Below are positions 7,212 to 11,550 of a DNA stretch of 11,550 nt, in pieces. The notes under the pieces are model-generated. The model did no database searches and had not been told where the DNA came from. It saw only the letters and a list, made by a program, of their open reading frames with translations. Source of the DNA: Actinomycetota bacterium (GTDB lineage: Bacteria; Actinomycetota; Actinomycetes; Actinomycetales; Microbacteriaceae); assembly GCA_009927245.1 (NCBI GenBank), contig RFNI01000250.1, forward strand, positions 1-11,550. Direction: 5' to 3'. Position numbers and translations under genes: made by a program. Numbering within the stretch: position 1 is the first letter of the stretch; each line of letters opens with the position of its first letter.

Positions 7212-8230
7212 AAAGTTTCTTCGTCTTCTTCTTTAGTTCCGAATAAAACTTCAGCCCAGCGACTCGTGGTTTGTGGCTTAGCAGGTTCCGCTTCGCTCGT
7301 CGCTAGAGTCTCAACTGTTTCTTCAACAACAAGAGTTGACTCGACTACAGGATCGATCTCTTGTTGAACAGGTTCCTCATGAGGAGCTTCCTCGAATACT
7401 TCTAATGGCTCTTCATCGAGAGGTTCATCTAGGTATGAAGTTTCAAAGATGGTCTCTGGTTCTTCTGGAAGAACACGGAGGATTGGTCTCGACGATGTGT
7501 CCTCTTGAACTTCGATGACTTCGGTCGGAGCTGATTCAGAAATCTCTGGAACAACACTCAGTGCGCTTGGTGCTTCAACCAGGGGAGTTGCTTCAATTAC
7601 TGGGTGCACGAACGCAGTGGCTGGCGCAGGTTCAGCCTTTGGTTGGCTAGCGCTTTCGGTTGACCCCGAAGCTGTTAGCGGCATACCGTTCGAGAGTTGA
7701 ATAGCACTTTGGCTTTCAGGAGTTAGCAATAGGAGTTTCGCATTGAAAGACCAGATTGCATAGGCAACGGAGCCATTGAGTTCATAGTTCACCTGAACTA
7801 ACCATTGTCCATCGCTTGATTTTTTTGAAGTCCAGTTGAGAATTTTCGCTCGGTTGGTTGCGAGCCTGTCATCCATAACCAAGCCAAATTCGATGTGGGC
7901 TGGGTCAGCAAAACGATCTGTTGCAAGGTTGAGTCTTACGTTGCGAGCTAAGTTCACTACGTGATTTAGTTCGGCGAGGATTGGAGCTCCATACTTTCGA
8001 ATGGCATCTTCATCAGCTGGGTTCTCAACTAGCAGCTGTTCGATGGTCTTACCGAGACGAATCTGCTCTTGAATCTCTCTAGGTGTTAGAGCCTTGCCTG
8101 CATCAGCTGGCTTACGAGCCTTGAGTGCCTTGAGTAGATCTTCAGTTATCTCAAGTGAGTGTTTAGAACCATCAGGTGCTTCTAATTCCAGGTGGCTTGT
8201 TGACACACCGGTAATACGTAAATCAGCCAT
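7208..8230 (-). CDS. sepH: SepH cell division regulator (DUF3071 family)
   Basis: This 340-residue protein matches SepH, an actinobacterial protein that binds FtsZ and promotes its assembly during septation. The N-terminal DUF3071 domain covers about 1-165. It begins MADLRITGVS and contains a helix-turn-helix-like segment, LTPREIQEQIRLGKTIEQLL (48-67), then the conserved YGAPILAELNHVVNLAR region (80-96). From about 175 to 325 the protein is acidic and rich in Pro, Ser, Thr and Glu, so probably disordered. A short conserved C-terminal motif, RWAEVLFG, corresponds to the family's SWDEIMFG. The start is the ATG at 8228-8230 because AGGAGG lies 7 nt upstream and because homologues begin MADLRI or similar; an upstream in-frame start at 8308 is not needed. 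The protein is cytoplasmic. It is convergent with the phosphodiesterase gene and divergent from DUF4193, a neighbourhood common in Actinobacteria. Confidence 0.9.
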   Translation of the reverse strand: MADLRITGVSTSHLELEAPDGSKHSLEITEDLLKALKARKPADAGKALTPREIQEQIRLGKTIEQLLVENPADEDAIRKYGAPILAELNHVVNLARNVRLNLATDRFADPAHIEFGLVMDDRLATNRAKILNWTSKKSSDGQWLVQVNYELNGSVAYAIWSFNAKLLLLTPESQSAIQLSNGMPLTASGSTESASQPKAEPAPATAFVHPVIEATPLVEAPSALSVVPEISESAPTEVIEVQEDTSSRPILRVLPEEPETIFETSYLDEPLDEEPLEVFEEAPHEEPVQQEIDPVVESTLVVEETVETLATSEAEPAKPQTTSRWAEVLFGTKEEDEETF

Positions 8231-8419
8231 TGCTAGCCCTCCTGTGCATAGTTTTGCACTCATATCAAGGTTTATCTGGTTTATTGGAGGTGTGCCGCGA
8301 CACGCCAAAGGGTTTGATTACCTGAGAACTTGCTGATTATGGTCTCTAATGTATTTGCATTATTGGTTTAGATGCGTGAGACTTCCTGCGCCTACCTATT
8401 TTGTTTGAAAGGAAAGTAA
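8231..8419. promoter_or_regulatory. Divergent intergenic region between sepH and DUF4193
   Basis: This 189-bp gap is the largest in the window and must hold both promoters. On the minus strand TTGGCG and AATAAA are 17 nt apart and could drive sepH. On the plus strand TACCTA (8393-8398), about 20 nt before the DUF4193 start, is the best -10, without a clear -35. GAAAGGAAAG (8407-8416) is the DUF4193 ribosome-binding site. Both promoter calls are weak. Confidence 0.3.
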
Positions 8420-8710
8420 TTGGCTACCGATTACGATGCCCCGCGTAAGAATGACGACGACACAGAGTCGTTAGAGGCGATCAAGGACAGAATCCCTGAG
8501 GGCACCACAGCTAGTTCAGACGTTGATGACGCTGACCACTCTGATTCGTTCGCAATCCCTGAGGTTGCTAACGAAGAGTTGGACGTCGTCGTTGTTCCTA
8601 AGCAGGAAGATGAATTCACCTGCAGCGAGTGTTTCATTGTGAAGCACCACTCGCAAAAAGCGCGCAAAGACGGCCAGTACGGGCCTGTTTGCGTTGACTG
8701 CTCTAACTAG
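8420..8710 (+). CDS. DUF4193 family zinc-ribbon protein
   Basis: This 96-residue protein starts at TTG (8420) with the purine-rich ribosome-binding site GAAAGGAAAG just upstream; MATDYDAPRK is the family's typical N-terminus. Residues 11-65 are strongly acidic (many Asp and Glu), and the C-terminus carries CSEC (68-71) and CVDC (91-94), a four-cysteine zinc ribbon, with the basic stretch KHHSQKARKDG between. DUF4193 is nearly universal in Actinobacteria (Rv2699c in M. tuberculosis, as I recall), and its function is unknown. An acidic tail plus zinc ribbon would suit binding to RNA polymerase or another basic partner, but that is speculation. Its 3' end overlaps the convergent DUF3093 gene by 8 bp. 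Confidence 0.92.
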   Translation: MATDYDAPRKNDDDTESLEAIKDRIPEGTTASSDVDDADHSDSFAIPEVANEELDVVVVPKQEDEFTCSECFIVKHHSQKARKDGQYGPVCVDCSN

Positions 8711-9161
8711 TTAGATCCACAAACTTCTTTGCTACTAGCTCCGGATTTCTGCTGGAAATTAGCCAGTATGGGGTCGGGTCATTCGGGTCGTTCAACTCAA
8801 CCTTTAGCAAACCCTTAACGCCTACCTGGAATCTGACGTATGCGGATGGGTTCAACTTTGGCCCCTTCTCTGACTGCTGAGCGCTTGCCTCTATTGCAGT
8901 GATTCCCTTTACATACTGGGTTGGGATGCTGACCCTGCCGATGCTCAGTGACTCTCCAGAGAGCGTGAGTGTTGGTGCCGCAAATAGTCCTAGGAAAATG
9001 ATCACAATCTCAGATACTACGAATGTAATAAGTGCCCAGAAGTCATCGAATGCCAAAACAATCAAATACAGCGCTGCTGGCGCAAAAAGTGTGGCTAAAA
9101 AGAACGAAAGTCCTGGGAACACCCGTTCGCTGTATGAGGCTAAGTTACTTGTTTTGGTCAT
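8703..9161 (-). CDS. DUF3093 family membrane protein
   Basis: This 152-residue protein has the family layout: a short N-terminus with SERVFPG (11-17), two membrane helices at about 15-37 and 41-62 separated by the acidic DDFW turn, then a soluble beta-rich domain. That domain contains APTLTLSGESLSIGR (62-76) and YVRFQVGVKGLLKVELNDPNDPTPYWLISSRNP, where DPTPYWLISSRNP is the conserved DUF3093 signature. It resembles a membrane-anchored PH-like domain; the biological role is unknown. The start is the ATG at 9159-9161, 6 nt after a -10-like TATTCT, so probably leaderless; no Shine-Dalgarno is present. An alternative in-frame start at 9185 would overlap dut and lies upstream of the predicted transcription start. 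It is divergent from dut with only 17 bp between start codons, the same order as in mycobacteria. Confidence 0.9.
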   Translation of the reverse strand: MTKTSNLASYSERVFPGLSFFLATLFAPAALYLIVLAFDDFWALITFVVSEIVIIFLGLFAAPTLTLSGESLSIGRVSIPTQYVKGITAIEASAQQSEKGPKLNPSAYVRFQVGVKGLLKVELNDPNDPTPYWLISSRNPELVAKKFVDLTS

Positions 9162-9178
9162 GCGTTTAGAATACGACC
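9162..9178. promoter_or_regulatory. Symmetric bidirectional -10 for two leaderless genes (DUF3093 and dut)
   Basis: The 17 bp between the two ATGs hold TAGAATA at 9167-9173. On the plus strand TAGAAT (9167-9172) is followed by 6 nt and the dut ATG. On the minus strand TATTCT (9173-9168) is followed by 6 nt and the DUF3093 ATG. Both positions predict transcription starting at the A of the start codon, and there is no room for a Shine-Dalgarno. For dut, TTACTT at 9145-9150, 16 nt upstream, is a possible -35; no clear -35 was found for DUF3093. Confidence 0.6.
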
Positions 9179-9613
9179 ATGACAAGTATTGATGTGTTAA
9201 TCAGCGGCTCGGAAGAGTTCCTGCCAGTTATGGGTAACCCCGGTGATGCTGGATATGACCTCAGAAGCACAATAGACATCAGCATTGAACCTGGTGGCAG
9301 AGCGCTAATCCCTAACGGAATAAGCATCGCCTTACCGGCAGGATATGTTGCTTTGGTCCATCCGAGAAGCGGTTTAGCGGCTAAACACGGTGTAACTGTT
9401 CTAAATGCGCCTGGAACTGTTGACGCCGGTTACAGAGGAGAACTAGCTGTTACTCTCATCAACCATGGTCAAGAAACTTTTGAAGTCAAGCGCGGTGATC
9501 GTATCGCTCAGATTCTCTTCCAGAAATTCGAAACGGTGAACTTTGTGAAAGTGACAGAACTACCAGGCTCGCAAAGAGGCAGCGCTGGATTCGGTTCAAC
9601 AGGAGTGCAGTAA
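9179..9613 (+). CDS. dut: dUTP diphosphatase (trimeric dUTPase)
   Basis: The 144-residue enzyme hydrolyses dUTP to dUMP and pyrophosphate, keeping uracil out of DNA and supplying dUMP for thymidylate synthesis. All five motifs of the trimeric family are intact: I DAGYDLRS (23-30), II PRSGLA (62-67), III GTVDAGYRGEL (79-89, with catalytic Asp82 and the uracil-stacking Tyr85), IV RGDRIAQ (105-111) and V RGSAGFGSTG (133-142), the mobile C-terminal lid. Length is typical. The ATG at 9179 has no Shine-Dalgarno and sits 6 nt after TAGAAT, consistent with a leaderless mRNA. It is first in the dut-DUF3710-DUF3159 operon; its TAA shares a base with the next ATG (TAATG). Confidence 0.97.
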   Translation: MTSIDVLISGSEEFLPVMGNPGDAGYDLRSTIDISIEPGGRALIPNGISIALPAGYVALVHPRSGLAAKHGVTVLNAPGTVDAGYRGELAVTLINHGQETFEVKRGDRIAQILFQKFETVNFVKVTELPGSQRGSAGFGSTGVQ

Positions 9614-10182
9614 TGAACGAACTGTATCCAAGCTCGCCTAATGGCCTTCTTGGGCCTTTTGATGAATCAGATCCAAACGCACCAACCGAACTAGCTGAGT
9701 TCGGCTCCATTGCGTTCCTGCCGAACCCTCGTGTTGCCGTAAGAGCTGAAATTGAAGAGGGAACGGGGCGTATGGTTGCTTTATCCTTCGACTATTTGGA
9801 CAGCACTCTTCAAGTGCAGGCATTTGCAAGTCCTAAGGGTGAATCTCTGTGGGACGAAGTCCTGGGAGACATCACTGCAAACCTTGAGTCTCAAGGTATC
9901 TCCATCGAGAGACACTTGGGGCCCTTTGGAACTGAGATTTACGCTCACATTCCAATCAGTCAGGACGAACTAAAGCCAGTGCGAATGTTTGGTTTATCCG
10001 GTGACAGATGGTTGCTTAGAGGTGTGATCTCGGGTTCTGCAGTCTCAGAACTAGAGCCAAAGAACGAACTTGAGGGAGTGTTTAGAAGCATCGTTATACG
10101 CCGAGGGCAAGTTCCACTTCCACCAAGAGAATTGCTCCCGCTTTCGCTTCCCGAAGGTGCCATCGTTCCTAAGGCTAACTAG
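9613..10182 (+). CDS. DUF3710 family protein
   Basis: This 189-residue protein matches the DUF3710 family, conserved next to dut in Actinobacteria (Rv2696c in M. tuberculosis, as I recall). Visible family landmarks are GPFDESDP (14-21), LQVQAFASPKGESLWDEV (66-83), the GPFGTEIYAHIP segment (102-113), RMFGLSGDRWLLRGVISG (123-140; usually GxDGPRWFLRGVxxG) and the Pro-rich C-terminus PLPPRELLPLSLP. It has no signal peptide, membrane helix or zinc motif, so it is cytoplasmic. The function is unknown. It begins in the TAATG overlap with dut and its stop shares one base with the GTG of the next gene (TAGTG), so all three are likely translationally coupled. Confidence 0.9.
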   Translation: MNELYPSSPNGLLGPFDESDPNAPTELAEFGSIAFLPNPRVAVRAEIEEGTGRMVALSFDYLDSTLQVQAFASPKGESLWDEVLGDITANLESQGISIERHLGPFGTEIYAHIPISQDELKPVRMFGLSGDRWLLRGVISGSAVSELEPKNELEGVFRSIVIRRGQVPLPPRELLPLSLPEGAIVPKAN

Positions 10183-10865
10183 TGTCAGAAGAAAAGAAAT
10201 CCAGTCAGGCGGCGAAGTATGGTCTTCGTAAGACAGACGACGGTTACCAACTAGATGCTAAGAGCCTTCTTGGGAGCGTCGGTGGTGTTCAAGGCCTCGT
10301 CGAAACAACATTGCCTGGCTTCCTCTATGTTCTAACTTTCACCATCACCCGAGATGTTGTGATAGCAGCATCCGTCGTTGGGGTGGCTGTTTTGGCTCTA
10401 ACAATTAGGCACTTCGTCCTGAAGCGACCTTGGACTCAGCTAGTTGGATCTCTCGTAGGTGTTGGGCTGGCCATCTGGCTAACACTTCGTCCTGGAGGTC
10501 AAGCAGGGGATTTCTATCTCAAGGATTTCTGGATCAATGCAGCTTACGGTTCGGTCCTGCTGCTCAGCGTAATCGTCCGCTTTCCGCTAATTGGTGTGCT
10601 TATGGGCTTCCTGACAAACCAGGGACTTTCGTGGCGAAAGGACCGCAGAAAGGTGCGCTTTTTTGACCTCGTAACTCTGCTTTGGGTGGGTTTATTCGCC
10701 ACCAGGCTTATCGTCGAGGTCCCTCTATACCTAGCAGGAGATGTGGTTACTCTTGGTTTTGTGAAGATTGTTTTGGGTCTCCCGTTCTATCTCACGATGA
10801 TTTGGATCTCATGGCTTCTGCTCAGAGGCGTGGTCAAGGACGAACTAGATGGTAATTTGGACTAA
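10182..10865 (+). CDS. DUF3159 family integral membrane protein
   Basis: This 227-residue protein starts at a GTG overlapping the DUF3710 stop by one base. After a charged cytoplasmic N-terminus comes GSVGGVQGLVETTLPGFLY (31-49), the family signature. Probable membrane segments lie near 43-57, 58-75, 85-101, 117-143, 161-184 and 190-214, with a basic loop, WRKDRRKVRF, at 151-160. RPGGQAGDFYLKDFWINAAYG (103-123) and the RFPLIG stretch are also typical of DUF3159. The family is widespread in Actinobacteria (Rv2693c neighbourhood of dut, as I recall); its fold suggests a small transporter or channel-like protein, but no function is established that I know of. In other actinobacteria an OB-fold gene often separates it from DUF3710; none is present here. 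Confidence 0.9.
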   Translation: MSEEKKSSQAAKYGLRKTDDGYQLDAKSLLGSVGGVQGLVETTLPGFLYVLTFTITRDVVIAASVVGVAVLALTIRHFVLKRPWTQLVGSLVGVGLAIWLTLRPGGQAGDFYLKDFWINAAYGSVLLLSVIVRFPLIGVLMGFLTNQGLSWRKDRRKVRFFDLVTLLWVGLFATRLIVEVPLYLAGDVVTLGFVKIVLGLPFYLTMIWISWLLLRGVVKDELDGNLD

Positions 10866-10896
10866 GAGAATTCAGTTATGCCCATAGGAGTTGGCT

Positions 10897-11550
10897 TTGT
10901 CCAAGATAGATAGTTTCAAATCAAGTTCCATTTTGGATGTCAACGGTAAGTCGTACCGCATCTACAGACTGGACAGTGTCCTAAACAACCCTCTTCCTTA
11001 CTCCTTGAAGATTCTTCTGGAGAACCTACTTCGCACCGAAGACGGTGCCAACATTACTGCAGATCACATCAAGGCAATTGCTAACTGGGATCCAACTGCA
11101 GAACCTGACACTGAGATTCAGTTCAGCCCAGCCAGAGTAATCATGCAGGACTTCACAGGTGTTCCGTGCATCGTTGACCTTGCAACTATGCGTGAAGCTG
11201 TTGCAGATCTTGGAGGAGACCCAACCAAGGTAAACCCACTTGCTCCAGCAGAGCTAGTTATTGACCACTCAGTTGTGATTGACGTAGCTGGAAGTGCTGA
11301 CGCGTTCGAGAGAAACGTCGAGTTCGAATACGAGCGCAACGGTGAGCGCTACCAGTTCCTTCGCTGGGGCCAGGGTGCATTCAACGATTTCAAGGTGGTT
11401 CCTCCAGGCACCGGTATCGTTCACCAGGTCAACATCGAATACTTGGCTAGAACCGTAATGACTCGTGAAGTCAACGGCGAACTAGTGGCTTACCCAGATA
11501 GCTGTGTTGGTACTGACTCTCACACAACAATGGTCAATGGTCTAGGTGTG
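10897..11550 (+). CDS. acnA: Aconitate hydratase A, N-terminal part (3' end outside window)
   Basis: The frame from TTG 10897 to the window end gives 218 residues of an AcnA/IRP-type aconitase, the [4Fe-4S] enzyme that interconverts citrate and isocitrate in the TCA cycle. Diagnostic segments are LPYSLKILLENLLR (33-46), ARVIMQDFTGVPCIVDLA (76-93), IDHSVVIDVAGSADAF (121-136), RWGQGAFNDFKVVPPGTGI (154-172), HQVNIEYLAR (174-183) and DSCVGTDSHTTMVNGLGV at the end, containing the substrate-binding DSHTTM. The cluster-ligating cysteines lie beyond the window. The TTG is chosen because AGGAG (10886-10890) is 6 nt upstream; another in-frame TTG at 10891 touches that site. It follows DUF3159 by 31 bp on the same strand, so it may be read from the dut promoter as well as from its own; no convincing promoter was seen in the gap. 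Confidence 0.95.
   Translation, partial: MSKIDSFKSSSILDVNGKSYRIYRLDSVLNNPLPYSLKILLENLLRTEDGANITADHIKAIANWDPTAEPDTEIQFSPARVIMQDFTGVPCIVDLATMREAVADLGGDPTKVNPLAPAELVIDHSVVIDVAGSADAFERNVEFEYERNGERYQFLRWGQGAFNDFKVVPPGTGIVHQVNIEYLARTVMTREVNGELVAYPDSCVGTDSHTTMVNGLGV

Noticed and set aside
8289..8306. Imperfect inverted repeat GGTGTG-CCGCGA-CACGCC in the sepH/DUF4193 gap
   Set aside because: Arms of six with one mismatch and no second copy; it could be an operator but there is not enough evidence to call one.
8231..8308. Longer sepH starting at 8308
   Set aside because: The extra 26 residues do not resemble the family N-terminus and the AGGAGG site lies directly upstream of ATG 8230.
9162..9185. 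Longer DUF3093 starting at 9185
   Set aside because: It would overlap the dut start and place the symmetric -10 inside the gene; the family N-terminus fits ATG 9161.
1..11550. tRNA, rRNA, CRISPR arrays, insertion sequences, prophage or attachment sites
   Set aside because: No repeated units, transposase or integrase motifs, or tRNA-like segments were seen by eye; the window is ordinary core chromosome.

Overview
This window looks like chromosomal DNA of a small-genome actinobacterium, most probably a Microbacteriaceae of the freshwater/marine Luna type (Rhodoluna/Aquiluna-like). The reasons are a set of actinobacterial marker families in their usual neighbourhood (MurT/GatD, DUF7455, ParE/ParC, SepH, DUF4193, DUF3093, dut, DUF3710, DUF3159, aconitase), a base composition near 50% G+C that is low for the phylum, and extremely tight packing. 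The taxonomic placement is inference from remembered gene order and protein style, not from a search.

Layout: 1-1187 holds the 3' part of a MurT-like Mur-ligase gene, translationally coupled to a GatD-like gene whose product lacks the glutaminase cysteine. 1184-1408 (-) is a small zinc-finger protein (DUF7455). 1548-3629 (+) is parE. 3626-6048 (-) is parC, which as given carries three clustered frame changes at about 4207-4290. 6093-7211 (+) is a cytoplasmic alkaline-phosphatase-superfamily phosphodiesterase. 7208-8230 (-) is sepH. 8420-8710 (+) is DUF4193. 8703-9161 (-) is a DUF3093 membrane protein. 9179-10865 (+) is the dut-DUF3710-DUF3159 operon. 10897-11550 (+) is the 5' part of aconitase acnA.

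Up to dut, the genes alternate strand almost one by one. All four convergent pairs share bases at their stop codons (overlaps of 4, 4, 4 and 8 bp), so no terminator can lie between them. The divergent gaps are also short. At 9162-9178 a 17-bp gap has one TAGAATA/TATTCTA element that would serve as -10 for both genes, exactly 6 nt from each ATG, which predicts two leaderless mRNAs. parE has the same -10/6-nt/start layout.

Functionally the window joins cell-wall precursor modification (MurT/GatD), chromosome decatenation (ParE/ParC), division control (SepH), nucleotide-pool sanitation (Dut) and the TCA cycle (aconitase), plus several conserved actinobacterial proteins of unknown function. The most interesting item is the MurT/GatD pair. 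GatD has lost its cysteine nucleophile and MurT deviates in its C-terminal signature, in a lineage whose group-B peptidoglycan is cross-linked through the very D-Glu carboxyl that MurT/GatD normally amidates. This suggests a ligase that attaches an amino acid instead of ammonia. No RNA genes, mobile elements or CRISPR arrays were seen, and there is no gene-free stretch longer than 300 bases.
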